The notes under the pieces: model-generated
The model's database searches: none
Told to the model about the DNA's origin: nothing
What the model saw: only the letters and a program-made list of their open reading frames with translations
In this document: in pieces, positions 54,926-64,000 of the stretch
How the letters are laid out: every line of letters begins with the position of its first letter
Numbering within the stretch: position 1 is the stretch's first letter
Position numbers and translations under genes: made by a program
Assembly (NCBI GenBank): GCA_963682175.1
Contig: OY821782.1
Coordinates: 27,673,741-27,737,740 of the forward strand
Direction of reading: 5' to 3'
DNA length: 64,000 nucleotides
Origin: Triglochin maritima
Taxonomy: Eukaryota > Streptophyta > Magnoliopsida > Alismatales > Juncaginaceae

Positions 54926-57900
54926 ATGCGAGGTTGGGCTCGTTCTGGTGAGAGCGCTCAACTAGAGAGAGTGCATATTTCTGAGATGGACGGTCTTGGT
55001 GATCGACCATCTCCGCCTCGTGCTCCTTTGGAGTAAGAGGCCGAGTCGTCTCGTGGTGGCGAGGGAGACCTGGTTCCATCCATGGATTACCTCGGTCCGC
55101 TCCCACCACAACGTAGACCTCCTTCTCCTCCTCCTCTGACTCGAGAGGAAGGGAGATTCGGTTAGGATCGAGTTCTTGGTGCACCACCACCTTTAGCTCG
55201 ACAGGATAGACCGATGACTTTGTGGGAGCGGACCCATCCTGTTCGGGACGCGCAACCTTCTTGCACAGTTCTCCCCCCTGCTCGCGGGAACAACTATGAG
55301 CTGAAACCTCAATATGTGAGCACGCTTCCAACCTTTACTGCCAATAAGGAGGATTCGTATATTTTTATACGCAAATTCGAGGAAGTATGCTCCATGTTCA
55401 AGCTTCAACAGCTTGACGAGGATTCAGTCCGGTTGAGGATGATTTCTTTCGCATTGAAGGATAATGCGAACAAATGGATGTACAGCCTCCCGACGAGCTC
55501 TATTCGGTCTTGGGATGACTTCGTGACTATATTTCTGAAGAGATTTTTCCCTCAAAGGAAAACTCAACAGATACGGCACCAGATACATCAAATGTATCAG
55601 ACTGAGACCGAATCTTTTCATGGTTTCTTTGAGAGGTTCAAGGGCCTTCTCCAACAGTGCCCTCATCATGGATTTGAGTTATGGCAGTTGTGCCAAATTG
55701 TTTATGAGGGCATCAACTACAACACCTGCACATTGTTGGAGTCGATGTGTCAGGGTGACTTCCAAATGAAACCCATCGAGGAGGCATGAGATACTTTTGA
55801 GTCTATGGCTGAACGTACCTTCGAGTGGGATACCATGAGAGAGCCACCAGCCGGCATGTCTTCTGGTCGAGTTGGATCTTATCTAGTTGAGTCATCAATC
55901 GCGTCTGAGGTGAAAATGGTTGCTCTCATGTGTAGGATTGAGAGTTTAGAGTTGGACCGAGCTCCTGTAGCTCAGGTCGCTACTCCCGAGTGTGGTAGGT
56001 GTGGACTTACATGCCATGATGACTTGGAATGCGCTTACGCTCCAAGGGATACTGAGCATGCAAATGCGATGTATCAACAGAGGCACCGTAACGACCCGTA
56101 CAGTCACTCCTACAACCTGGGATGTTGTAACCATCCTAACTTCTCTTGGAGGATTAGTGGGGGTAACGGTCAGAGCTCGCACGCTCAACCTCAACCTCCA
56201 CCTTATCAACCTCCACGCCCATTGGCGACCTACCAACCTCCACATCAAAGGTCTCAGAACCATTATTAGCAACCTCCTTATGCCTCATCGTCGGGTTATT
56301 CCAACCAGACTCCACCACCCCAGCGGGTTGACCCCAATGACCCTTCTTGTGATCCGACCCTTCAAGCGTTACAAAGTACAGTCAAGACTTTGGAAATGCA
56401 AGTTAGCCAGTTGGCTCATCAACTCCATGAACGCGAGAAGGGTCGGTTCCCGAGTCAACCTGAGGTGAATCCTCGGGGTACCCATTCTCAAGGAAGGCCA
56501 CTTGTACCTCATGCTACCTCTGAACCGACCCATCACATTAATGTGATTCATACTTTGAGGTCTGGTAAGGAGGTGGATAACCACATTGGGGTTCCTTCCT
56601 TGTCATCACCATCTCTTGGTGTCACCAGATCTGCGGTGATACCGGCATCTCTGAGGGAGCCGGATCCTGAGGTTCCCTCCACAAATACTTCCAGGAAGGA
56701 GCCGGATCCTGAGGTTCCTTCTACATTTCCTTCGACAATGGGGCCGAACCCTGAGGTCCCCTTATCTCCTTTTGTGTCAAAGGAATCAGATTCTGAGGTC
56801 CCCACTCATGATTCTTTGGACCAGAATTCTGATGTTCCTTCGCACCCTTATGCCCCAAAGGTGCCATTCCCTGAGCGCCTTAAAAAGAAAACCTCTGATC
56901 AGCATGACAAGATGCTTGAGATGTTTCAGCAAGTTAAGGTGAACATCCCTCTATTGGAGGTGATTTAGCAAATGCCACCTTATGCCAAGGTCTCAAGGAC
57001 TTATGCACCAAGAAGAGAAAAACTCATGTTCCAAAGAAAGCTTTTCTTGCGGCTAACGTGAGTTCTTTGTTGGCACAACCCATGCAAGTCAAGTACAAGG
57101 ACCCTGGTTGTCCTACTATCTCTTGTGTGATTGGCGATGTGTCCATACATCGAGCCTTATTGGACCTTGGTGCATCTATTAATCTTCTGTCATATTCTGT
57201 CTATGTCTACCTCGGTCTTGGAGACCTCAAACAAACAAAGACCACTCTTCAATTGGCTGATAGGTCTATGAAGAAACCGAGGGGTGTGGTGGAAGATGTG
57301 CTGATGAAAGTGGGAGAGTTCATTTATCCAGTCGACTTCTTTGTCTTGGATACTGAACCTGTGCCAAACCCACTTGGACAAATTCCTGTCATTCTGGGGA
57401 GACCATTCCTTGCGACTTCCAATGCATTGATCAATTGTCACAATGGTCTGATGCGCTTGACTTATGGTACTCAATGCGATGATTTCAACATCTTGACCAT
57501 CGGCAAGAAGCTAGGTGCCTTCAATGACCCTGTTGGGGTCAACCTTACCCAGGGTTTGAATGAAATTGAAGTTGAGGGCACCTTCAAGTACTTCAGAGAA
57601 TTTTTCAATGGAAATCCTGAAGGTGGTGAAGATGTTTCACCTGGGCTGGCACAAGAAGGTGCCTTATGTTCTGATCTTGTGGCCCTTGAGCAACATTCTT
57701 CTGATCTTGTGGCCCTTGAGCCACATCCTTTTGATCACGTGGCCCTTGAGCCACAACCTTTCGGTCATGTGGCTTTTGAGCCACAAGATACCATTTTTAT
57801 GGCCTCTGGGCCACATGATCTTCATTCTGTATCTGCTGAGGACCCCATGTGGGTTAAGAATCAACCACCTGATACCCTTCAACCTGATAGAGGTTCACCT

Positions 57901-57969
57901 CTCATTCATGCCTCCAATCTTGCTCACTCTCAAGAGGCATCAAACGACCACAACGCTTATAAGGGTGTC
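54926..57969 (+). pseudogene. gag-pro: Gag-protease ORF of element D, multiply broken and interrupted
   Basis: ATG 54926 corresponds to the Gag start of A and C. In-frame stops lie at 55034 (TAA), 55163 (TAG), 55787 (TGA), 56267 (TAG) and 56966 (TAG), and a small deletion shifts the frame near 56990. Compared with A and C, four of the five stops are C-to-T or G-to-A changes (CAA, CAG, TGG and CAG originally). The zinc knuckle is altered (CGRCGLTCHDDLEC) but keeps its C, C, H, C residues. The protease keeps DLGAS near 57164-57180 and [15 protein letters not shown] repeat block with several VALEP units follows, then the frame runs into element E at 57970. No RT is present in the window part. 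Confidence 0.88.
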
Positions 57970-58831
57970 TGTTGAACGTTTTATTTTAAACCGCAAGTGC
58001 ACGGCCGCGATGAAGCGGTGGCAAGTACGGGTCGTCCTCAGGGAGGTGAGCTTGCTCTTGCTTATCAGAAATCAAGTGGCAAAGAAAGATGGAAGAAAGT
58101 TGTTTATGCTAACCTAAACTATGCTAACACGAAGAAGCAAATGCGAAGGAAACAAAACAAACGAATACTTCAACTAAGCTAGAGAAACTAGATATTATGG
58201 AGAAATCAGTAAGAGAGAGAGACCCCTTAGGGGGTGGAGTGACTACACATACACAATAAGGAGGCAAGAATATCTTCCAATAGGCACAAGTGTAGGTAGT
58301 GTTTGCATGTATGGGAGGTGTCTACTTATCATGGCAAACCCCATCAATTAAATCACTAACCTATTTTTGATTAACATTCATAAACACAAGCTGGTTATTT
58401 AAGAAACTAAACAAGTATGGGAGGTGTCTACTTATCATGGCAAAACCCATCTAGTGAAGTGTTCTATTCTAACAAGCAAGTATGCATTCATATTAATCAA
58501 CACATTTCAAAATAAACATCCTTCCTTCCTTAATTGTATATATGATAATCATCTCCACCCCCCAAAAGGGGAGTGGTTTTACTCACTACACATTACACTA
58601 ACTATTACACTAAAATAAGAAGGCATATTAACTAAGCTAGATTTAATAAAAGACAATTAAACTAAAGCATGCACCAATAATAAAAGAAGCACAAAACAAA
58701 GAAAATTTTATTAATTGAAGACTCACAAGACCAGTAGCATCTCCCTATTGAGTTTCTTGCTTCAAGGCTTCCACTTCAATTAGGGAGAATGGCCACAAGC
58801 ATGGAGTAATTACAATGGAAGGTGCAGAGTT

Positions 58832-58840
58832 CTATTTATA
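58832..58840 (-). promoter_or_regulatory. TATA box in element E LTR
   Basis: TATAAATAG on the minus strand in the same context as the other Athila LTRs. Confidence 0.7.
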
Positions 58841-58962
58841 GCCATGGAAAAAGCTAAACCGGGACAATCCCCCGATGTGGGACTAAACAAATACCATAAA
58901 TAGAATAAGAACGCTCTAATACACACACCAGAAAAAACTAAACGGATTCGGATCCACCTGGA

Positions 58963-58997
58963 CCGCCAATTAGCGGTTCCAGACCGCCAATTGGCGG
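58963..58997. repeat. Two palindromes in U3 of element E
   Basis: CCGCCAATTAGCGG (58963-58976) and the perfect CCGCCAATTGGCGG (58984-58997). Confidence 0.88.
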
Positions 58998-59372
58998 TCT
59001 ACAGGGTCCGGATTCGTCTGGGCTTTCTTGGAGGCTTTCCTGGATGGTATTGTTGGTCTTGGATGCGGTTACTTGACTTGTTGGAGCTCCGACCCGAATC
59101 GAATTGGTAAAATACTCCCCATGATGGTGTGGAGTATTCTGTTTTGCTCTTAGGTCCTTCTGTCTTGCAATCAGGTCCTTTCTCCTTGCATCTTGGTCCC
59201 AAGATCTCACAATTCAGTCCTTTTTCACAGCTTTTGGGTCCTTTTATGCTTCATCTCTTCAAACCTATTTATTCCTGAAAACTAAACATAAAACTCGTGA
59301 CATAGCATTGTTTAGGTGAAAGATAATGGATATAAGATACAAATATGAGCATGAAATGATGTCAATCAAATA

Positions 59373-59382
59373 CCCCCACACC
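59373..59382 (-). other. 3' polypurine tract of element E
   Basis: GGTGTGGGGG on the minus strand, four bases before the LTR start at 59368. Confidence 0.8.
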
Positions 59383-60631
59383 TAACTTTTGCTAGTCCCG
59401 AGCAAAACAAAGAAAGAGAAAAGCATGCGAAAAACAAGAAATCCTAACTCACTTTCGTAGGAATCACGGTTGCACTTAGCACGTGCAACAAGCCGTTAAA
59501 CCTCCTTGTCGCCAAGGAGGAGGAGTGTTGTCTCCTGAGGGTTTTCAGCGGATATACCCACAAAATCCGAACAAGATGCATTAATCAATCTAGCTACACG
59601 ACTCGTTGGACTTATTTTGTCGATCATGGGATGCGGTAATACTACGGGTCGACTCTATATATGTAATCAGTCCACACACCTAGCCTAATGAGTTATTCGT
59701 GAGAGTTAACTAAGGAATTAAGTGAAAGACATGGGCAACCTTAACTTCTGAATGTGATACAATGTGTAAAGTCCATTTTGGTTCTTATTTGCTTCTTTTT
59801 TTTCTTTTTTTTTCTTTTTTTTCTTTTTTTCTTCTTTTTGTTTTGGAGAATTTTATTGGTCGGTGTTTGATTCTCCCAGGGTCAGGTTTCGTACATCATT
59901 GCCTATGAGGACTTACACTATCACGTACACCTTCCCCCAAATCTCCACATAGGGCGATCCCTACCACCCGTGTAACGGGAGTTCGGTCGGCACATCCCAA
60001 GTCAGATGACTCGAAAGCACCAGGCACAAAGTCCCCTCAGACCTACTTTCCCGAGTGATAGGAGCCGTGCGAGAAGAGAGAACACCACTTATTTATCTAT
60101 ATGGGAACCAAAACTCCTACACTTAAGTTTCACAAAAAGAGATTAAGGGCCCTCGACTACGACAAACTTCCTTATACTCACAAACACGAATTATTTGACT
60201 CACTAGGTTCAGGGTGGACTTATTTAAATGTTTGAGTACTGAAACCCTATGATTACACGCCCCCCGAGGGAAAACCGGGGTGTATCCTAACGACTCGATA
60301 AGACCTAAAGCCAGTAAACTAGAAATCCTAATGCATCAAGTTCAAGACAATTTTGGGAGCTTTCTTTTTACTTTGCCTCTCAACGGTTTTGCACATGCTA
60401 AACACACGCAAAACCCACAAAAACATTTTCTTTCGCAAACACATGAAGATTTTGAAAGAAATGTGAAAATTTTAAAGCACTAGGCAAGCAAAAGAAGACA
60501 AGTCACCCAAGGATCATGGCAAGCAGATATATCGATATTAAATGCGGCACACTAACATGACCCTAACAATGCACACAAAAGAAAACAACAAAACAAAAAA
60601 AAAACACAAACTATGTACAAACGTGAAAACA

Positions 60632-60643
60632 CCCCCCCACACC
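60632..60643 (-). other. Internal polypurine-like tract (element E)
   Basis: GGTGTGGGGGGG on the minus strand, just after the env-position ORF. Confidence 0.5.
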
Positions 60644-60707
60644 TAATCCATGCATTGTCCTCAATGTATGGCAAAATGGTGCCAATGCATGGATAGGGTG
60701 TACCGGA

Positions 60708-61601
60708 CTAAGGACGACGGCCAGAAGTGCCTGAAGAGGCACCTCTCTCCAGAGCCGACAACTTCCTATAGATCTTCTGGTTTTGCTTGGCTAAGATGAC
60801 GTTCTGCTGCTCGACCGCCATCTCAGAAATGTCAGTGTTAAAGAGCGTTCCTGAGCTCACAGACGAGCTTGAGGAACTGGCCCTAACATCCTCCTCCATA
60901 TAGTCAGGCACCCATGCCTCAGGAAGGCAATGGCAAAATGACGGGGTCATCTTCGCTACCTCGAGGTCGGTGCCTTGGCGCCTCAGCATGCGCTCAAATC
61001 GTGGGGTGTCCAACATGCCACACAATTTGGTAACCAGAGTTGGCAAACAGTGTATATCTTTCAGCCTGGCGTTCACTAAAACGTCGAACAATGTTCGACA
61101 AATGCAGTGTGGTGAACCGTCCATCAGACTATACACGATTCGCAAACTAGGTGTAAAAAATGTGGAGGTCCGCTCTTGGCCCAACACATTTCTACATACC
61201 CACCTGGCTACAATGTGCACATTGGAGTAAATGTGCGCATTAGGTACTCCCCCATGTGATGAAATAGGCTGCCCATGCCCAAGCATAGATCGATAAAAAT
61301 TGATATCGTGGGTGGGTGCGAACTCATCAACCAAGGGGATCCCAGTCGCGTCGGAGATTAGCTGGGGTGTCACGGTGTGTTTCACCCCTCTGAGAGTGAT
61401 ACTGAACTCGAGTGGACCGGTCTGGTCACGCTCGAGTTTAGCAAAGAATTCATGTACGAGAGGCTCTACGTACATGGATTCATCGCCCTCATACAATAAA
61501 TGGTACCACCCTTTAGCTACGATTCGATCGTAGAAGGGTTCTCCGAATTCACGAATCAGGGAGGCAAAATTGAGTTCTGGAATTAAATGATGGCTGGCCA
61601 T
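60708..61601 (-). CDS. Env-position ORF of Athila (putative plant transposon protein domain)
   Basis: 297 codons from the ATG at 61601 (MASHHLIPELNFASL); the frame is open 39 codons further upstream but only from a non-ATG codon. Recognisable features are FYDRIVAKGWYHLLYE and YVEPLVHEFFAKLERD near the N-terminus, the VTPQLISDATGIP block, and a Ser-rich linker (ASSSSSSVSSGT). A polar C-terminal part (QQNVILAKQNQKIYRKLSALE) could form a short coiled coil. This pattern is the domain usually annotated as putative plant transposon protein in Athila and related elements. I see no signal peptide or membrane helix, so it is not an obvious envelope protein. Element C has lost it. Function unknown. Confidence 0.75.
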   Translation of the reverse strand: MASHHLIPELNFASLIREFGEPFYDRIVAKGWYHLLYEGDESMYVEPLVHEFFAKLERDQTGPLEFSITLRGVKHTVTPQLISDATGIPLVDEFAPTHDINFYRSMLGHGQPISSHGGVPNAHIYSNVHIVARWVCRNVLGQERTSTFFTPSLRIVYSLMDGSPHCICRTLFDVLVNARLKDIHCLPTLVTKLCGMLDTPRFERMLRRQGTDLEVAKMTPSFCHCLPEAWVPDYMEEDVRASSSSSSVSSGTLFNTDISEMAVEQQNVILAKQNQKIYRKLSALERGASSGTSGRRP

Positions 61602-62039
61602 ACCTGAACCTACCTTGGCGAGCTTTAGCGGCGAGGCACACGACGGCGAAGATGAATCACGGAATGAGCGGAGAGAAGACCAGCCCACGCTGATTCCAGA
61701 AGCAAAACAGACTGCCAACCACGCACAAAGCTAATACTCCCCAAACCAAACCCCCAGATGAAGAAAACAATGAAACGAAGAACAACAGACCGCTGAACGG
61801 CGGTGCCAAACCGCTAATTAGCGGTCCGTTCAGCGGATCTGGGGAAGATTTTTCGGTGGAGGCGCGATCTGGAAGAGAAACGCGTTTTCTCTTGCTGGAA
61901 TAATGCGTAGGTCAGGGGAAAACGCGTTTTTAATCAAGGGAAAGGGCAAATATCACATAGGTCTTCCAATTTTTTTGTTTTTTTTTTTTTTTTAAAACAA
62001 AGCAAAGATATATACAAACAGATGGAGGGATGGACCACA
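61602..62039 (-). other. Spacer between pol and env-position ORF (element E)
   Basis: Contains a T run on the plus strand (61970-61993) equivalent to the post-pol poly-A of element C. A cluster of palindromes includes CCGCTAATTAGCGG at 61811-61824, a perfect variant of the family palindrome. No gene. Confidence 0.65.
61811..61824. repeat. Variant 14-bp palindrome (element E)
   Basis: CCGCTAATTAGCGG differs from CCGCCAATTGGCGG at two positions that pair with each other, so symmetry is kept. Confidence 0.85.
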
Positions 62040-64000
62040 TCAAGTGACCACATCCGTGGGGAGTTCGTGCAAAGGCACGACTTCCTCCTCGACCTCTGCC
62101 GTGGTCCCTTCCAAGTATGGTTTGAGGCGTTGTCCATTAACTTTGAACACGTCCCCATTCCTAGGATTTTGAATCTCAACCGCCCCATGAGGGGAGATGG
62201 TTAAAACAATGAAGGGACCTGACCAACGGCTCCGAAGTTTCCCCGGAAACAAGTGGAGGCGAGAATTATACAACAAGACCTTTTGTCCCACCTCGAAGGT
62301 TTTGATTCGAACCAAGCGATCGTGGAAAATTTTAGTGCGGGACTTGCAGATCTTGGCATTCTCATAAGCTTCATTTCTCAACTCCTCCAACTCGTTGAGG
62401 TCTATCTTGCGATTGACACCGGAAACATCAAGACTCATGTTAAGATGTTTGATTGCCCATAATGCCCGGTGCTCAAGTTCTACCGGAAGATGGCAAGCTT
62501 TGCCATACACTAGCCGGTAGGGGGACATGCCAAGGTCGGTTTTAAATGCAGTGCGGAAAGCCCACAATGCATCATTAAGCTTGACCGACCAATCTTTCCT
62601 TGAAGCATTAACCGTTTTCTCAAGAATTTGCTTGAGTTGACGGTTGGAAATTTCCACCTGGCCACAGGTTTGAGGATGATAAGGTGTGGCCAACTTGTGC
62701 GTGATGGAGTATTTCCTCAGCACTGCCTCAAGGGATCGGTTCACAAAGTGTGTCCCCCGATCACTTATGATACAACGAGGTGTCCCAAACCTCGCGAAGA
62801 TGTGTTCTTTAAGAAATTTGATCACAACCTTGCGATCGTTAGTGCGAGTGGGGATTGCTTCAACCCACTTTGACACATAATCGACCGCCACCAGGATGTA
62901 AGTGTGACCATGGGACACGGGGAAAGGACCCATGAAGTCAATTCCCCAAACATCAAAGATGTTAACCACTAAGATGGGATTGAGTGGCATCATATCTCGT
63001 CTCCCAATGCGGCCCACACGTTGGCACCTATCGCAAGCTTTGCAAAATGCAAAAGCGTCTTGGAACAACGTGGGCCAGTAAAAACCGCATTGGAGTACTT
63101 TGGCAGCGGTTTTCTTGGCACCGAAGTGCCCACCACATGCCTCCTTATGGCAAAAGGACAAGACACTCTGAATCTCGTCGTCAGGAATGCACCTCCTTAT
63201 GATTTGATCAGCACAATACTTAAATAAGTATGGATCATCCCAATAGAAGTGCTTGACTAACGACTTGAACTTCGCTGTCTCACTATGTCTCCAATGAGCC
63301 GGCGCCTCCCCGGTTGCTAAATAGTTCACAATGTTAGCGAACCAGGGAGGTGAGGCTATTGCCATAAGGTTCTCATCAGGAAAAAACTCGTTCACCGGTG
63401 GATCCGGTGAAAGATCGATGGGGATGCGAGATAGGTGATCAGCCACGACATTCTCGCATCCCTTCTTGTCCCGTATTTCAAGGTCGAATTCTTGTAACAA
63501 CAAGATCCAACGCAAGAGACGGGGTTTCGCATCCTTTTTAGACAAAAGGTAGCGAAGAGCTGAGTGATCAGTGTAGATGATGACATGCGACCCTATGAGG
63601 TACTGACGAAATTTTTCCAACGCAAATATGATCGCGAGGAACTCTTTCTCAGTAACGGCGTAGTTGAGTTGGGCGTCATTGAGAGTACGACTTGCATAAT
63701 AGATCACATGAGACAATTTGTCGACTTTCTGACGCAAAACTGCTCCTATCGCGTAATCAGAAGCATCACACATCAGCTCGAACGGTAGAGTCCACACCGG
63801 TGCCTTAATAATAGGAGCGGAGGTCAACTCACGCTTCAGAAACTCAAAAGCAGTCAGGCACTCGGGTGTGAACTCAAAGGAGGTTCCTTTAGCAAGCAAG
63901 CTCGTCAAAGGACGAGCTATCTTGCTGAAATCCTTAATGAATCGCCGGTAAAAACCGGCGTGTCCAAGGAATGAACGGATTTCTTTTACCGAGGTGGGTG
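62040..64000 (-). CDS. pol: Pol, partial: end of RT, RNase H, integrase (element E)
   Basis: Open from the window edge (reading [29 protein letters not shown]) to a TGA at 62040-62042, 653 codons visible. RNase H has [38 protein letters not shown] and [11 protein letters not shown]. The integrase zinc finger is [16 protein letters not shown] with CKACDRC. The catalytic core has GIDFMGPFP (first Asp), [10 protein letters not shown] (second Asp) and GQVEISN (Glu). [11 protein letters not shown] lies near the end. No stop or frameshift in the visible part, so the element may be intact. Closely related to the pol of element C; no chromodomain. Confidence 0.93.
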   Translation of the reverse strand, partial: PTSVKEIRSFLGHAGFYRRFIKDFSKIARPLTSLLAKGTSFEFTPECLTAFEFLKRELTSAPIIKAPVWTLPFELMCDASDYAIGAVLRQKVDKLSHVIYYASRTLNDAQLNYAVTEKEFLAIIFALEKFRQYLIGSHVIIYTDHSALRYLLSKKDAKPRLLRWILLLQEFDLEIRDKKGCENVVADHLSRIPIDLSPDPPVNEFFPDENLMAIASPPWFANIVNYLATGEAPAHWRHSETAKFKSLVKHFYWDDPYLFKYCADQIIRRCIPDDEIQSVLSFCHKEACGGHFGAKKTAAKVLQCGFYWPTLFQDAFAFCKACDRCQRVGRIGRRDMMPLNPILVVNIFDVWGIDFMGPFPVSHGHTYILVAVDYVSKWVEAIPTRTNDRKVVIKFLKEHIFARFGTPRCIISDRGTHFVNRSLEAVLRKYSITHKLATPYHPQTCGQVEISNRQLKQILEKTVNASRKDWSVKLNDALWAFRTAFKTDLGMSPYRLVYGKACHLPVELEHRALWAIKHLNMSLDVSGVNRKIDLNELEELRNEAYENAKICKSRTKIFHDRLVRIKTFEVGQKVLLYNSRLHLFPGKLRSRWSGPFIVLTISPHGAVEIQNPRNGDVFKVNGQRLKPYLEGTTAEVEEEVVPLHELPTDVVT

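Larger units (their letters stand above)
57970..59368 (-). repeat. Element E 3' LTR
   Basis: 1399 bp. On the minus strand it starts TGATTGACATC at 59368 and ends ACGTTCAACA at 57970. Shares ends, the TATA region and palindromes with the LTRs of A, C and D, but is shorter and diverged: a separate subfamily. Confidence 0.9.
59369..60707 (-). other. Non-coding 3' region of element E
   Basis: Collinear with 42733-44029 of element C read on the opposite strand. Terminal purine tract at 59373-59382, internal tract at 60632-60643, and a pyrimidine-rich low-complexity stretch (59790-59840). No gene seen. Confidence 0.75.
49862..64000 (+). mobile_element. Element D: older gag-pro-only Athila-like element, interrupted twice, right end outside the window
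   Basis: The 5' LTR starts TGATTGACATC at 49862 after AAAGG (49857-49861), the expected left duplication; the right end is not in the window. The LTR (49862-53904) is split by a copia fragment (50106-52546). The primer site has one mutation, and the gag-pro frame has five stops and a frameshift. Element E is inserted at 57970 within the last part of that frame. Its coding end (VALEP repeats, DPMWVKNQPPDTL, HNAYKGV) is the same as that of element A, so D belongs to the same pol-less subfamily. It is the most decayed Athila copy here. Confidence 0.85.
57970..64000 (-). mobile_element. Element E: minus-strand Athila element with env-position ORF, 5' part outside the window
   Basis: The 3' LTR is 57970-59368 on the minus strand. 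To its right lie the terminal purine tract, a non-coding stretch, an internal purine tract, an intact ORF in the env position, and an open pol running past 64000. GTGTC (57965-57969) directly left of the LTR should be the target duplication; its partner is outside. Element A reads GGTGTCAGGTGG at the equivalent place, which confirms that E split the coding frame of D. Confidence 0.9.

Noticed and set aside
60708..61718. 336-codon reading of the env-position ORF
   Set aside because: The first 39 codons begin with TTG; the first ATG in frame is at 61601.

Overview
This window is a block of nested transposable elements from a plant nuclear genome, very probably a flowering plant. The reasons are plant-specific retrotransposon lineages (Ty3/gypsy Athila and Tekay/Del-type chromovirus), primer sites matching plant tRNA-Asp and initiator tRNA-Met, hAT, CACTA and Ty1/copia debris, and AT-rich intergenic DNA with microsatellites. 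I see no intact host gene, no RNA gene and no bacterial-type feature. The only host-like coding traces are a proline-rich receptor-like fragment with one membrane segment (about 655-1012, minus) and a multi-membrane-segment fragment (about 27635-27946, minus).

Layout. 1-2200: AT-rich DNA with the receptor-like fragment and an (AT)n tract. 2201-13136: a solo LTR of a Tekay-like family, split by element A (2382-11236, TSD GGCGA), a non-autonomous Athila relative that keeps gag and protease but has no RT, RNase H or integrase. 13137-18822: AT-rich DNA with a small TG..CA element and a ~240-bp tandem array between two ~170-bp direct repeats. 18823-27613: element B (TSD ATGGG), a complete chromovirus with one uninterrupted 1471-codon gag-pol ORF and 2105-bp LTRs that are nearly identical. 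27619-34165: host-like fragment, a diverged LTR remnant, a CACTA terminus and a decayed hAT transposase. 34171-45607: element C (TSD TATGC), an almost intact Athila element with near-identical LTRs and one in-frame TAG in the protease region. 45608-49860: decayed CACTA transposase pieces and other remnants. 49862 to the right edge: element D, an older gag-pro-only sibling of A. Its 5' LTR is split by an LTR-less Ty1/copia fragment flanked by a 42-bp direct repeat. Its body is interrupted at 57970 by element E, a minus-strand Athila element with pol plus an extra env-position ORF, running off the window.

How the parts relate. Elements C and E (pol-bearing) and A and D (gag-pro only) share LTR ends, the tRNA-Asp primer site, an internal and a terminal purine tract, and a recurrent 14-bp palindrome. 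A and D therefore look like parasites whose RT and integrase would have to come from pol-bearing relatives. The gag blocks of A and C are far more alike than the flanking parts, which suggests template switching. Relative age from LTR similarity and coding decay: C youngest, then B, then A; D is the most decayed; the solo LTR predates A.

The two least expected structures are the array of 13 exact CGGTCGACCG palindromes in each LTR of element B, echoed in three other LTR-like pieces of the window, and the copia fragment in the LTR of D. All identity statements are by-eye comparisons; no alignment or database search was run.
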